From assembly GCA_947000775.1 (NCBI GenBank), contig CAMQGK010000144.1:14310001-14374000 (forward strand): a stretch of DNA of 64,000 nt, in the 5' to 3' direction. The DNA is from Pterois miles (taxonomy: Eukaryota > Chordata > Actinopteri > Perciformes > Scorpaenidae). A program made the translations under genes and the position numbers. The notes beneath the pieces were generated by a model, which was given only the letters and a program-made list of their open reading frames with translations, was not told the origin of the DNA and did no database searches. This document shows positions 1 to 13,755 of the stretch, in pieces (within the stretch, counting starts at the first letter, position 1; each line of letters starts with the position of its first letter).

Positions 1-415
1 AGCATTTTGGGGCATCTATTACCAGAAATTGAATCTAATATTGATAATTGTGTTTTAATTAGTGTATAATCACCTGAAACTAAAAGCCTTATGTTTTTGT
101 TGGCTCAAAATGAGTCCTTCATATCTACATAGTGAGTGGGTCCTCTTCACCAAGTCCGCCATGTTTTTACAGTAGCCCAGAATGGTCAAACCAAACACTG
201 GCTCTAGAAAGAGCATGTGAAGCTGTGCTAACATGAGCGCAGAGTGAAAAGCTGTATTACAGCCAGCCGCCGTCTGACTGCCACTGCTCCTAAAATAGTG
301 TTATTACGGTAAAGATAGCATCTGAGTTAGGTGAATTTTGTTTACCACTTGGTGGCTAACGTTACCACAGTCTTACCATTAGATGCCACCAAATACTACA
401 CACTGTCCTTTTAAA
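1..415 (+). repeat. Fragment of a fish interspersed repeat
   Basis: GTGTATAATCACCTGAAACT near 63 and the following block are matched at 28278 by GTGTGTAATCACCTGAAAAT then TTTGTTTTTGTTGCC. The piece continues past CAAACACTGGCTCTAGAAAG to about 415 (CACACTGTCCTTTTAAAGG), and resembles a high-copy fish repeat ending in TAAAGG-like termini. It is cut by the left edge. Confidence 0.55.
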
Positions 416-1082
416 GGAACCCTCTGGTGTTTTCTTGTAAATGAACCAAAGTCGTGTTTAGATTGAGTGCTGTGTTTCCTTGAGCTCTGACAAATAGACT
501 GAGTGCATTTCCTTCCTCATAAAACATCTGCAAAGCTGATTTCTGCCTATTTCAAATCCAGCATTGTTTACATCCATGTTTACTTGCAATCTCCTTCTTC
601 CCTGCCTTTGCCGGCTCAGTGCTCTGTACCACCACCTGTCAGTCAGTAAATAGTGTGAAACCACTGGCAGGAAAAAGTATTGTGTCACCCATGTGTGTGC
701 ATGTGCATCCTTGTGCACAAGATAAACAAAGTGGAATAAAAAGACAAGGGGTTGCTGAAAGTTTTGAGTCATATAATATAGTTTTACAGGGCAAACATTT
801 CCAGATAGGCTGTGATATGTGTAAATAATAAAATAATCCTAATAATAAGGGTCCAAAATCATGTAAAATTCCATAGTTTTAAGTCAAAAACCTTCAATTT
901 TTTTGAAGGAGGACCCCCAACCCAATATCTCCTAGTATCTTTTATTGACTGCTGAAATTCTGAATGTATCGCTTTATCTTCGTGTATAATATGTAGTACT
1001 AGTAGTAGTGGTAGTAGGCATTTATTTTTTTATTTTTTTTTAATTATTATTATTTTTTCCCTGTAAGGAATGCACGTAATAA

Positions 1083-1632
1083 ACTAGAAAAGCACTTGGA
1101 GAGTGCAGACCTCCGCCAAGCACCATAGTTTCCCCCCTGGCGGTTTCTTCTGGATCTCCTCAAGTATTAAAGCTAGATCAAATTCGTTGACATACTTCAG
1201 ATGCTGAATTGTCTGTGTGTTAGAAATCTCTACCTCTAATATTAAATGCACAGTAGGCCAAAATGTAAGAGTACCCCCATTTTTTATATAAATTGCAGTT
1301 TTCAGATCTGGATCAGCCTTTGGGATTTGATAGAAGTAGACATTGTAAATCCCTGAGTCAAATTTCATGAGCTTTGGGCAACAATTACCAGAGATATTGA
1401 GAAACAATTTTTTTGGGTCCCATTTACCCCAATGTTAACGAAAATTTCAAAGTGATCCAGAATCCAGGATTTCTTCCAGATCACCCCCAAAATTAAATCA
1501 GTTCTTCCTTTTCACATTTTCAACACACCCTGAAAATTTCATCAAATTCCATCCATAAGTTTTTGAGTTATCTTGAACACAGACAAACAGACAGATAAAC
1601 GCCGGGAAAAACATAACCTCCTTGGCGGAGGT
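1083..1632 (-). mobile_element. Inverted-repeat interspersed element, copy 1 (CCTCCGCCAAG family)
   Basis: The element opens with ACTAGAAAAGCACT..GAGAG.GCAGACCTCCGCCAAGC and closes with AACCTCCTTGGCGGAGG, so CCTCCGCCAAG lies inverted at both sides of about 550 bp. The copy at 49241-49780 is nearly identical over most of its length and a third copy lies inverted at 13780-14383. The family is a widespread high-copy repeat in fish and some marine invertebrates; I do not assign a superfamily. Both copies 1 and 49 kb carry an open minus-strand frame of just over 100 codons that is part of the repeat. Confidence 0.8.
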
Positions 1633-2589
1633 AAAAATAGGTAACAATAATTAATTAAATAAAGTGGAAAAAAAATACAAAAAACAAAGTTTTGACCGAA
1701 AAGGTGGAGGCTGAATCTTTCACTTATTATACATACCCTTTTAATTAGCATATTTCAATAGCATATTTCATATTTCAATACAAAAACAAGACAAAACAAA
1801 AACAGAAACAATAACAGAGTTCCAAGCATTTCATACACAATAATAATCATCATAACCTGAGTGATCCCCAAAATAATACAAATACAAATAACACAGGAAA
1901 GCACTACTGATGCTATGAGTAAATATACAAACACCCCACCATAACCCTATAAGTTGAACTATTATTGGAGTATTATAGGTCTATTATGGAAAATGCAGAA
2001 TCCAAGTATAATAGTTTAGCAATAAAATAACAATTGATTATGACTGACACAGTATGACATACGTAAAGAAATAATAAATAAATAGGAATAAATCGCAAGA
2101 TATTGCTGACAGCAGCTGACACACACGCCAGCATGTGAAACACGTCCTGTGATTCTGACACTGAACATTTGGATCACATTTTTTGTGGACAGTCCTCGGC
2201 ATCCATGTTTCTGAGACGTGATGAGCATATTGTTTATTGTATAGTGTTTTCACCTCATCTCAATGATTTCATCGTTTAAGATAAACCACCCCTTGGGATC
2301 GAAGTCCTTTGCAAAGCTTGTGAATGAAGTTCCAAATGCAAAAAAAGGATGTCATGTTTCTGAAAAGTTTTGGCAGTTGCAAAAATTTTACCGGACAACA
2401 GCAACCAACCTTGTGATTCACTGTGCACCATATTTGAAGTTGTTCCTTTAGTTGGATCTTATCTTCTTAACCCAACGCCACTGCTGAGTAAAGACCTGAG
2501 CACACACTGAGACAGCCAGCCTTCTGTGGCCAAATCAAACCCTTCCCTTTCGATCTAGACCTCTGCAAGCTACAGTAAGTGCTTCCTAC

Positions 2590-2591
<2 letters not shown>

Positions 2592-2630
<39 letters not shown>

Positions 2631-2761
2631 AAGAGAGAGAGCAAGAGAGAGAGTGTGTTGGCAGACAGCGTGTGACGCAGATGTAGAGGGATGTGTTGGC
2701 ATAGTGCCTCTCATTCAGACTGGTGCCAACCATCTAGTCAGCACAACTGCCCACTGCTGCG

Positions 2762-2838
<77 letters not shown>

Positions 2839-2915
2839 ACACCATTGCCCACGAGGTGTGAACACAATGGGCATCTGTGTTTTCAGCCTCGTGAGTTGTG
2901 GCAGTCTGTCTCTCC

Positions 2916-2947
<32 letters not shown>

Positions 2948-3112
2948 CACACGCACACACTCATATTAACACATTCAAATAAACAGCACAAAGATTTAAT
3001 CATGCCTCTAAATCCTCCGTCACCACCATTACTGCCTCTCTTTCTTTTTTTTTTTTAAACATACAGAGATTGAGAGTACATCATGCACCTTTGTACTTCA
3101 CTTTGCTTCTGC

Positions 3113-3158
<46 letters not shown>
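2592..3158. repeat. Cluster of (CA)n/(TG)n microsatellites
   Basis: Runs at 2592-2627 (TG), 2762-2836 (CA), 2916-2960 (CA, impure) and 3117-3158 (TG) alternate in strand, giving inverted CA/TG pairs that could form long hairpins or Z-DNA. The open frames with His-Thr or Cys-Val runs here are artefacts. Confidence 0.95.
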
Positions 3159-3160
<2 letters not shown>

Positions 3161-3381
3161 CGGCTGACGCAGTAATTAACTAGTTGTTATCCAGAAGAAT
3201 CTTACATCAATGACTGTCAGAGCATCTGGGAGGCTGCGTGTTACATTCAAACATCGACATCAGTGTGGATCATTTAGATTAAAGATGAGCTATAGTGACT
3301 GGAAATCTGTATATGTGTTATTCACACAATAAACTTGTGTGTGTGTCTGAGTCAGCAGCCAGTCACAGACAACTCATGCTC

Positions 3382-3382
<1 letters not shown>

Positions 3383-3421
<39 letters not shown>

Positions 3422-3616
3422 TCATCTAATCAGATCAAATACCATCACCTTATTTACTTCTCTTGTCCCAGATAAGAAAATAGAGCATTTAAAAGGAAGA
3501 GTTAGAACTTAATAAATAAAAAAGAGAAAAAAAAAACAGTATCAGGATAGCTGCCAGAAGAACATGGCACTCAAGTTCACATCAACTGAATCATCCCTGA
3601 TTCATGCTCCCGCTCC

Positions 3617-3680
<64 letters not shown>
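3383..3680. repeat. (CTTT)n and (CA)n microsatellites
   Basis: (CTTT)n at 3383-3423 and (CA)n at 3619-3680. Confidence 0.95.
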
Positions 3681-5381
3681 GCGCCTCTTTCACAGCCAAC
3701 AACAAAGACATAATAAGTCTACTGAACACGACTCCAGCAAGGACGCCCTGCTGTCATTTCTGGCAGTTGGAATACGAGCGAAGTTAAAACAGAGGTAGAG
3801 ATCACGAAGGTGACGGAACAGAGAGTCAACATAGCTGCATTTCTAGAGAGCTTTTTCTGCCAACGGCGTTCTAGTCTACGACTATTTCAACAGCCGGAGA
3901 GAAGTTCATGAAAATTGTGTTTGTAGATTTATTGCAAATAAAATGTTTCATGTAGGCGATTGTATTACTAAAAATATAGCTCATGTATAATAGAATCAAC
4001 TCTTTCTGAAAAAAAAAACATCACACAGACAATAATTTTTAACCAAATAAAATGAAATGGCCATGTTTTTATAAAGCTTGTACTGGGAGAAGTCTTGACA
4101 AACACAAGTTGAGCCTCATATGAATTGAATTAGGGATGCTAATTTGGAAAAATTTTCTTCTTTTCAATAACCGACCCTTGTTAACCAATTATTAACTGTT
4201 AACCGACAAATTTTGTGCCTCTGCTACCGAAGCAGCCACAGTGCTGCGTTTACTGTCTCATTTCATCGTCCGGGAGCGTTAGCAGCCACGGTGTTGTCCG
4301 TAGTGTCGCAGACATGCAGCCACTTTCCCAGTAAAAGTCTCCACCGTCCGTTTAGTTAAGCAGGTTGTCAGCTGAGTGTTTGCCTGGATTAATGATAGCG
4401 ATTGTCTGACAGTGTGTCCTAGCATTGCCGGTGGCTTTGCGCCTGCTGTAGCATAACTTCAACGAGTTTCCAACAGACCGTGTGGCGGCAGTGAGTGTGG
4501 CTCTGTCGATGGCGTAATAGGTGTGAACGTAGTGTAAATGTCTGTCTGAAATATGCAAAATAAATAAATAATATAATAATATAATCACATAAAAGCATAT
4601 TAAATGTCCTAATATTGTAAGATATGTTGCTAAGACAACTTAAACAAAAAAATGAAATGCCTCCGCTCTACTGTGTTTCTAATCTAATACACATTTTCTC
4701 AAATTCAGCAAACGGACCACTGTGTGCCCGTTCTGTTTGCACTGAAACAACAAAGTGGGTTGGACCAAGCCACTACAATAATGATAGAAAATAATGATTG
4801 CCGATATGTTTCTTCAGTAAATTTTGACTTTTGAACTTCGGCCTGAAACAATTACAGAGACGAGGAGTGTGGTACCACATTCGCTGTGAGTGTGTGTGCT
4901 TGAGAAAGAGGCAGAGAGGGGAAGAAAAGGTGGAGTTTAAATAAGGTACTAATATTAATAATTTCAATGTCAACATTATGAATGACGCTTTAAACAATTC
5001 GGTGGGCTACAGCCCTGCGAGCCACACAACACTACTTTGACTTTGACGAATGTGGAAATCGGATCAGCCTATAATTTTATTTTTTATACCACTTCTTCAT
5101 TTAACTTATTTTCAAGTTATGTCAAATGTAAGATATTATATGGCTATTTAAAACATACTCTATGTGCAGTAGTTGTTCTATATGCTGGAACATTAATGGC
5201 ATTATGAGCGAGGATAGTTCGTGTTAGGGGTGAGTGACATAGATCCTCCAATGTGGTACATATGATTTACTAATGAGGAAAAGCTAGAGAGCAAGCTCCA
5301 CATATAGAAAGAGCAATAGACAGATGAATAGCAAAAGAGAGAGAAGGAGGGAACGAGACTGTGAGGAATGTGATGCTGTAA

Positions 5382-5529
5382 TGTGTGTGTGTGTGTGTGT
5401 ATGTGTGTGTGTGTTTGTCAGGTGTGACAGCAGCCGGTGGAGATAAAGCACGTTATTGGCCTTCTGTTCCTAATCCCACACTGAGTACAGCTTAACGTCT
5501 ACTGACCTATTGTCTGCTCCCCTACCAAG

Positions 5530-5587
<58 letters not shown>
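5382..5587. repeat. (TG)n and (CA)n microsatellites
   Basis: (TG)n at 5382-5414 with one TA break, then (CA)n at 5531-5587, again an inverted pair 116 nt apart. Confidence 0.95.
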
Positions 5588-5588
<1 letters not shown>

Positions 5589-6907
5589 ACCTGCTAAAGC
5601 AAGAGAAGTATAATAGTACGGTACTCTCCATTGCATGAACATTCTCTCTTCTTCTGTTCTCCCGCCCTGTAATTATAAAGGTTGCAAAACAACATGGAAC
5701 ACACCCTAGGGTTGCACGATATAAGGGAAAATATGTGATAACGAAATTACTCATGACAAATTGAGTTGAACAAAGTGAACACTGAAGAGCACCAATAAAA
5801 AAAGAAGAAGAAAAAGAATGATAGTTATGTTTTAATGTGCAGTTTTGTGCTGATACTCTCAACTCAAAGAATCACTGAGCATCTGGGTGTTCACCATTAA
5901 CGCTGTATGATTGGCCAGAGAGGAAACAGCGGGGCATGTTTTGAACAAAGTAGCACCTACAGACAGATTTAAGCCCTAATGCTTTGTGCACACGACAGAT
6001 TCAACCATTTTGAAATATTTCAATCATAATAGTACACACACCTGACGAATCAGTCAAGATGCTGGACAACACACTTGGTGTTTACAGAATATTAAACAAC
6101 TTCAGTGTGGTTATCCCAGGGACTTGGGATTTCCCAGAAACCTGCATGATCAAATATGAGTTCAGAAAAAAATGGAGGACTGTCGTCACATGATTGCACT
6201 TGTGTGTGCTATGTTTTGCACCAAAAATAGGAAATAATGGATGAAACTGTGGCTGAGAAGATGAAATCAACATGGCTTATACATTTTGCAGCATGAACTG
6301 GAAATGAGTTGGAAATAAAAGTTTTTACATCATACTCAAATGGGGTAATGTAATCATATATTCTCTGATCTTCCAACGCCGCTGAAATCAGACCCCAAAT
6401 CTGCCCAATCCTCTAATGTGGAGCCATCGTAACACACCGCATGATGCTTGTCAAGGCTGAAGTCACATATGTTGTTTACTTCCAACGAGTAGGAGCCAGA
6501 TGTGAGAAGAACTTTACATATTGTGTGTCATCCTCTAAAAATGAAAATTGTGTTGTTTTTATTCAGTATTCATTCAGCTGAGGAAAAAGCAAACTAGCTG
6601 CAATAAGGCATTTCATTTTTGACCTCTATCAGTTGTTCAGAATTAAAATACTAAAGACCTTTGTCATGTCATATGTTTTCCATTGCAAAGTCATTGTTCA
6701 CTAGTTCACTGGCAGTTTGCATTTCCATTGCCCCCCATCCTCTCTGAGTCTCTAACTGCCTGTAGACACATAATGCACATTATTGCTATGCAAAGTCCTC
6801 TTCATGTACACTGGAGGGGCCAAAAACACTGTTTGCTCCAATGACTTTCATAGGCATGAAAATATCATGCAAATCCATACACAGGCTGCAGATAGAGTTA
6901 CAAAACC

Positions 6908-6948
6908 AGAGAGAGAGGAGACAGAGAGAAAGAGAGAGAGAGAGAGAG
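6908..6948. repeat. (GA)n microsatellite
   Basis: Impure GA tract. Confidence 0.9.
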
Positions 6949-7976
6949 TATTGCGCAGACAGTATTATGTAACTTTAAATAGGCAGAAATTAAATAAAAT
7001 TCATGTTACAAAAAGTAACAATCATGTCTTCTGTTCCTTTTGATTATGGCAGATTTAATCAGTTCTATTTTCTAATCACTTGTGCATCCATCCATCCTCG
7101 TGCTTCAAGTCGACATTGATTTTTTTTAGTATTTAACCAAAACCAATATCATGATAACCATGCTTTAGTTGCCTGAAGCGGATACTGTATGGAAAAGAAA
7201 TAAGACATGTTGACAGTGAAGGTGTCTTTGTTATGATTATTTCGTAGTATTTCGTAATCGTAGTGCCAAACCAAGTGTTACTTTTCCTCTAACCTGATCT
7301 TAAAGGTATAATACGCAAGAATTTCATGAACAAAGCAAAACAAAAACAAAAAAAAACAATGTATAGACAGGTGCAAAAATAATCCCTGTCTCCTCAATCA
7401 CCACCTATACCCCACTAGAAGTGTGTGGTTGTGTGTTTCTGCAGAGACCTCGCCCTCTGCCTGTATTTTCTCTTTTCTTATTATTTTGCTATGTTCAGGA
7501 CTCCTGCGCGGTGGGCTTCAGCAAAGTGGCTATGTGTCCCACGTAGTGGTGTGAACCCAGTCAATAACAGCGCAAAGGGTGAGTAGCCCATTCAGGTCGT
7601 CAAATGCCGCCACTTTGTCACACCCCTCAGCTTCTGATACCGAGGTACAAGTCCCCCTTTAGTTCTGTCAGATACAAAGCTGCCTTATTTCACGAATGAG
7701 AACGGGTTATGTTATGTACATGTGTTCCTGTGATCCCCTGCTCTTCTCTGTGGCAGCAGCTACGATCGGCAGCGCTGAGCAACAGGCATCAGACAGAAAG
7801 TCTGCACTCATTCAAAATCCAGCAACTCTGCACCTTCCTGAAGCGTTACACGGAGTGAGTTAGTTGTGTGTTATCTGTGCTTTCGAACGTAACTGCCATG
7901 AAGAAATCAGAAAATTACATTTTCTCTAACGGCACTCTTTCTCTTAAATCACTCTATAGCTCGCTTGACCATGATT

Positions 7977-7978
<2 letters not shown>

Positions 7979-8018
<40 letters not shown>
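7979..8018. repeat. (TC)n microsatellite
   Basis: Pure TC run of about 40 nt. Confidence 0.95.
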
Positions 8019-8019
<1 letters not shown>

Positions 8020-8965
8020 TGCTAGTTGAGCTTGAGGGGGTGGATCTTAATCTGCAGTCTGTGTTGTATTAAAGGTGATAAATGTGAGATTAAAAACATT
8101 TCTATTGCCTTCTCACAGCTCTCAACGTGCTAAGAGTGAAAACTATGGCAGCAGTGTTGACATAGCTGACAGTGTTAACCTGAGGGGAAACAAAGGGTGG
8201 TTGGGAAGATGTTATCACCTGTAACCGCCATGTGAGCGCAAAGCACAGCGGCAGCCATGAACTAGCCAATGGGGCACGCTCACATGCATGTACATGAAAA
8301 AACACACACAGCCGGCCCGGCTACGTCAAAAAAGCAAGGAGAAGCTCAGATTACGACACGCACAAGGAGAGCGACTTTGTTTGCTGCTCAGGTAAACAAT
8401 ATTCCTCTATACTGTATCTTTACATAGCAAATAGTTGTTGTTGATGTATATTAATGCTCTGGATGTCCTACAGAGCACATTTAAAGACAAGAATAAAAGG
8501 CTGTCCACTCATGTTTTAATGCACAAGAGGACATTCGGACACTGCGTGCAGAAACAAGTTCACACGTATAAGTCCAGGTGTGTGGTGTTGCAGAGCTCAG
8601 CAGACTTTACTGGAAGAGAAGGACTAAGAATAGAGAAATGGAGCTGGCACACACATGCTGGATTTCACACCAGTCTGACTTCTCTCTCTGCACAGTTTTC
8701 TATCTGAACCTTGCGTGTTTTTTTTTTTTTTTTTGTCCCATAAACACTCACACGTTCTTTCTGCCTAAACCTCGAATGCGCAACGACACTCAGACAGAGA
8801 TTAACTCAAGCACAAAGACGTGATGCCAACATAAAACACTGGGACACACACAAAGAGCATATAAACGGACGACCCTGTCTGTGCATCATGGGAGTGGGTG
8901 TGGCCATTGATCTAAGGCCTGGAGCAGGAAATATGAAACCCTGTGGGAGGAGACGCTGACGGTAC

Positions 8966-8967
<2 letters not shown>

Positions 8968-9019
<52 letters not shown>

Positions 9020-9319
9020 GTTTTGTAGTGCATTTATGTCTCTTAACAGGGAACCTCAGACTGTCTGTGAGCCTCCAAAGAAAGTTCACTACAGATTTAA
9101 ATTAAACAAGCTTCATTAAAGTATACTGAACAATCACTCAGGACGTACAAGATGTAAAACAAAGCTGTGTGCGCACACACACACACACACACAGACTGTC
9201 GGGTGAAGAGCAGCAGTAGCAGAGGGAACCAATTAGTGGTCGGGCTTTGATGATGTCACTGACAAGTCACGCACTGGTGGCACAGCTTCCGTTCAGAGGG
9301 AAACATAACACCACACACT

Positions 9320-9361
<42 letters not shown>

Positions 9362-9465
9362 TTGATGTTAATATGCATTTGACAAAGGAGAATCCTGGAG
9401 GCTTAAAGCTGATGACTAAATTAGAGGGCAACAGAGGTGTCAGAAAAGAAATGAACTTAGACGGT

Positions 9466-9518
<53 letters not shown>
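8968..9518. repeat. Cluster of (TG)n/(CA)n microsatellites
   Basis: TG at 8968-9014, CA at about 9173-9193, CA at 9322-9360 and TG at 9470-9518. Alternating orientation gives two inverted pairs. Confidence 0.95.
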
Positions 9519-9521
<3 letters not shown>

Positions 9522-10796
9522 ATAGAGAGAGACTGTCATCTGCAAGAACTTTTTAACTTTTGGGGGGATGCAGGCTGTTCGTACATGTAACCTGATCTGT
9601 CGACAGAATAAATGGAAAACAAGCCTGGGGGGAGGAAATCTGACAAAATATCAGCATCATGAAGAATAAAGAAATCTCTAAACGTATCTGTTTATTCACC
9701 TCAAATACTAAGAAGCTCAGACAGAAAAGGGCAAATGCACAGACTTGACTACGCTGAACCATTTGAAGGAGGTCTTCCCTTTTACTCACTTCATCGGTAA
9801 CGATAAAGATAATATATAGGCCTGTCCTTAAAAGCTGATAAAATGGATACTGATAAGCCTAACTGTTCCTGTTTCCATAATAACAAAGATAATGAATACA
9901 CCATCTATGAGGTTATACAGAGGTGATCACACATAGATATATATACACTCTAAAGCTACATAAGATTAGATATAATATATTAGATATAATCAAACAGTAA
10001 ATAATATAACAACTCCAACCATAGTAAAAACAAGGAATAACATAATGAACAGTAAAATAATATATCAAAACACTGATTGAGCATGGTGCTTTCCAAAGAC
10101 TAGACTGGTGCTACGGCTTTGGGAGGATGTGAACAGTCACCACTTCATAATCTGCTATAATCTGTAAACCAGATCATCTTGCACCTATTGTACTACAATG
10201 CAGTTCGAGCATCGATTGCCGTCTACAAACACTCATACTGTACAAACTGTTTTGTTTATCAGATAAGGGTTAAAAGATTTTTAGAATCATTTCTATTATT
10301 GAACATCTTCAGCCTGCCTAATGGATGCGCCATTTCTTATTTTTCTTTTTCAACATTTATGAATTTCAACTTTTCGAGAACAATAATTCTGTTTTGTCAC
10401 TGACTGTCCAGCTTTCACTGTCCCACACACAGCACAACTAACGTTGTGGATTTGTTCGTGGTGTGGAGCTGAAGCACTGCACAGGTACAATAAAATATTT
10501 ACACAGTTCACCAACACCTGTGTACATATTTGCCAAATTTTCTGTTGACCACCATTAATCTGGAACAACTTTTATCCACTTGGACAATAATGGTATCTAA
10601 TGTGGGACAGAGCAAAGAAGTAGGAAATAAAAGTTGTAGCATTAAACCCTTAAAACTCAGAGGTTATTGCAGGCTGAGTTTTCAAGCTAGAGTGAAGATA
10701 CTGGAATCATATTATTGTAACGAGAACTAGAAAACCTAAGGAATCCATTGGTACCAACTCTGTGATGCTAGCTTGTAGGAAAGATTGCTAAATAAC

Positions 10797-11110
10797 ACAA
10801 TGCAATTATGCTAAATTTTGGCGAGGAAAAACTGGCATAGCAATTTTCAAAGGGGTCCCTTGACCTCTGACCTCAGATATGTGTATGAAAATGGGTTCTA
10901 TGGGTGCCCATGAGTCTCCCCTTTACAGATTATCACATCAGTTTTGGGCAAAAAACATTCATTTTTTTAAATGCAGTATAAATGTGTTATTTTCATTTAT
11001 ACTAAAATGATGTATTTGAATATTTCTGCATGTTGGGGTCCCAGTTAGACCACTGTTTGAAATTTGACCTCACTGTATAAAATGACCTGTGGTGACCTCT
11101 AGGATAATCA
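10797..11110 (+). repeat. Interspersed repeat-like sequence
   Basis: CAAAGGGGTCCCTTGACCTC then TGACCTCAGATATGTG and ATGGGTGCCCATGAGTCTCC is a motif string I recognise from many fish genomic sequences, where it occurs in hAT-like non-autonomous elements. There is no second copy in this window, so the assignment rests on memory. Confidence 0.45.
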
Positions 11111-12164
11111 CACCCTCATGAAACTGTCCAGCTACAAACTAGAGACCTGGAGCATTCACAGGATAGATGGCTTTCTTAGATAGATGAACAATCAGGGGGT
11201 TTGCGAGAAGCTTCCAGAACAAACATAAGCGCTCGCCAACCAATGGCTGAATATGCTATTCTATTTTTTTGATACTGAATCACAATAGGGCTTTTTCTAT
11301 GGTGTTCCTCAAGGTCTTGGTGTCTTAATGTGGTATTTTGGTGGGATTATTGATCATTTTTGTCAATTCTCAAATGGTAGAAAATGGTTAAATTTAGCAC
11401 CAAATTTCTGTAACAAATATCAACCCAAAAATTGATGCAAAAAATTATGAGACATAATAAAACACAGGAATAACTGCCACAGACGCATATCATCATGTCA
11501 TACACTCTCAGAGCAATCATAGGGTAGCCATATTTTCAATCCCCCAAACTAGGACCTTAAGTGTATCACACGTTTATGTACGCTCATGCATACGTGTGTT
11601 CATTAGAGGCTGTGACAATCACTTATTGACTTATCACGTTCAATGTTGTCACCCCTTTAATCACAGGACTATCAGGGTCATGACGCACTGACAGTTTGGG
11701 AGTCCTGCAGAGAGTTTTCCACTGCAACTATGGACATTTTTTTTTCAATCTCTGTCACATCATGTTGCTCGCCACAGCCACAGGCTATTATAATTAAAAT
11801 TCTGGAGCTCTGACGACATTTTGGCCAGGATAGACACCGGGTGAAAGACTGACAGGAATGGACGGACTTGAGGGAGTTACAAGAGGAGCAAAATGCCTGT
11901 TGATGCACAGAAGGAACTGTGTAGAATAGTTAATGAAACCGACATGTTTGATGGGCACATAAGCACGGAGGGCACTGTGGTTCCATCTGTGCGTAACTGT
12001 GGCTTGACAGCAAGCAACATCACCTTTTATAGAGACTGCAGTGGTGCTCTGTACTGTCTCTCTGAGTACTTGTAGCACAAATGAATTAATGAGTGGAACA
12101 AATTAAACATCTATGTAAGCATAATATTGTTTTTTTTTTTTATTTTAACTGTAGTGAAAACTGG

Positions 12165-12506
12165 CTGCACGGTGGTGCAGTGGTTAGCGCTGTTCCTCAC
12201 TTGGGACTCTTCTGTGTGGAGTTTGCATGTTCTCCCCATGTTAGCGCGGGTTTTCTCCGGGTACTCCGGCTTCCTCCCACAGTCCAAAGACATGCTGTTT
12301 AGGTTAATTGATGACTGTAAATTGCCCGTAGGTGTGGATGTGAGCGTGAATGGTTGTCTGTCTATATGTTGTCTGTCTCTATGTGCCCTGCGATGGACTG
12401 GCGACCTGTCCAGGGTGAACCCCGCCTTCAGCCAATGCCAGCTGGGATCGGCTCCAGCCCCCCCGCGACCCCTAACGGGAAAAGCGGTTGACGATGGATG
12501 GATGGA
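12165..12506 (+). mobile_element. V-SINE (DANA/mermaid-like) with 15-bp target duplication
   Basis: The element starts CTGCACGGTGGTGCAGTGGT (tRNA-like A-box region), continues through the conserved core GTGTGGAGTTTGCATGTTCT ... CACAGTCCAAAGACATGC, and ends in a (GATG)n tail. The core is the one shared by fish V-SINEs such as DANA and mermaid. TGTAGTGAAAACTGG occurs exactly on both sides (12150-12164 and 12507-12521), a clear target-site duplication from retrotransposition. The tRNA-like B-box is deleted (TTGGGACTCT follows the A-box head directly), so this copy should not be transcriptionally autonomous. The 136-codon open frame across it is repeat translation. Confidence 0.88.
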
Positions 12507-12654
12507 TGTAGTGAAAACTGGGACAATTTGTTACTGACTGTATTTGTCTGGACTCAGGACACCTAGCTTAAAAGCAGGACGTCTGGTCACCGTAACGAAT
12601 CATCAAATTAATTACAAGTCATGCAGAGATGAACAAATGATAAATTTCTTGGTG

Positions 12655-12685
<31 letters not shown>

Positions 12686-13755
12686 GATGCTGTGTTCATG
12701 CATATGCAGAGCATGATTTGAGAATACAAGTGTGTTTCTGTCCTAGGTTTTGTGTTTGGGCTCCTCCCTGATACTCCACCCTCCTCCATCATGTAGCTGA
12801 CAGACACTCGTCTGCTTCTCATTTAGTCCCCTCCAAAACAACCACTAATCTGTCTGTCTCTTTATGCCTCTTTTCACTCTTTTCTCCCTGTTTTAGGTTT
12901 TGTTTACTGTTTATATGTTTGTGTGTTATGTCGTGTGTCGATGTGTGTGTGTGTGTGTGTGTGTGTCTTAGCAATCAGTCTGGCGCCACCATCTCATCAG
13001 CATGCAGGGGTAGTGCACTCACTGAACGCATACACACACATAGAGCAACCTTCAACAGTGGAACTTGAGTAATTCCTGTGGTTTCAGCCTCGTCTAAAGG
13101 CACATCCTCAGATATGACTTTTCCACCAGCAACCGGTCGCCAGTTTCCCGTTTCCAAACCAAATCTTAACCTGTTCCAAGTGTTCATGACCGAAAAATAG
13201 TTTGGGGCCAGAAGAACGGGTCTGTTGAGGCCTCGTCACCCTGACACTTTAGTGAAAATGTAATGTAATGAAAATGAGCAATAACTCTTGCTGAGCTACT
13301 GTCATGTTTATCAGTCACACTCCAGCTTTTACTTAGTTTCCAACAAAACAGAGATGACTGCTGCTGCCTATATTTTTTTAAAAGGATGACAAATTTGGTG
13401 CAGCATCCCAGGTCAATGCATTACATTTTCATAAACACACACATACAATGGAGGTGGTTAGGCAAACTGGATGGACTGTAGGAGTGCAGGACACAAAGAG
13501 AAGAAAGAGCTGATTTACCTAAAGCACACAAGAAGCATGGCAGTTTCTTCACAAAAGGGAACAACAAACAACTCCGTGGATGACAAGAAACGGACAGATG
13601 AGTTAAGGGAAGGAGTGTGACAATGTGGAAACATTCAAACTGGTCAGTGATCAAAGACTTAATGAACAAGTGAACTGAAACCATTTTACCAACAAGTGAA
13701 ACATGTATATGAAGGACAACAGGAGAGACAGAGTTGAGTTAAAGCCATAAAGAGC

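Noticed and set aside
2467..3003. Open frames with His-Thr, Cys-Val or Val-Cys runs (also at 5.5, 8.8-9.5, 16.2-17.0, 35.6 and 38.2 kb)
   Set aside because: They are translations of (CA)n/(TG)n microsatellites with no conserved protein around them.
7280..8420. Possible gene or long element around 7.3-8.4 kb
   Set aside because: GC is higher and the wording feels repeat-like, but I found no second copy, no inverted ends and no exon signature, so nothing definite can be claimed.
12127..12537. 136-codon plus-strand open frame
   Set aside because: It spans the V-SINE and its flanks.
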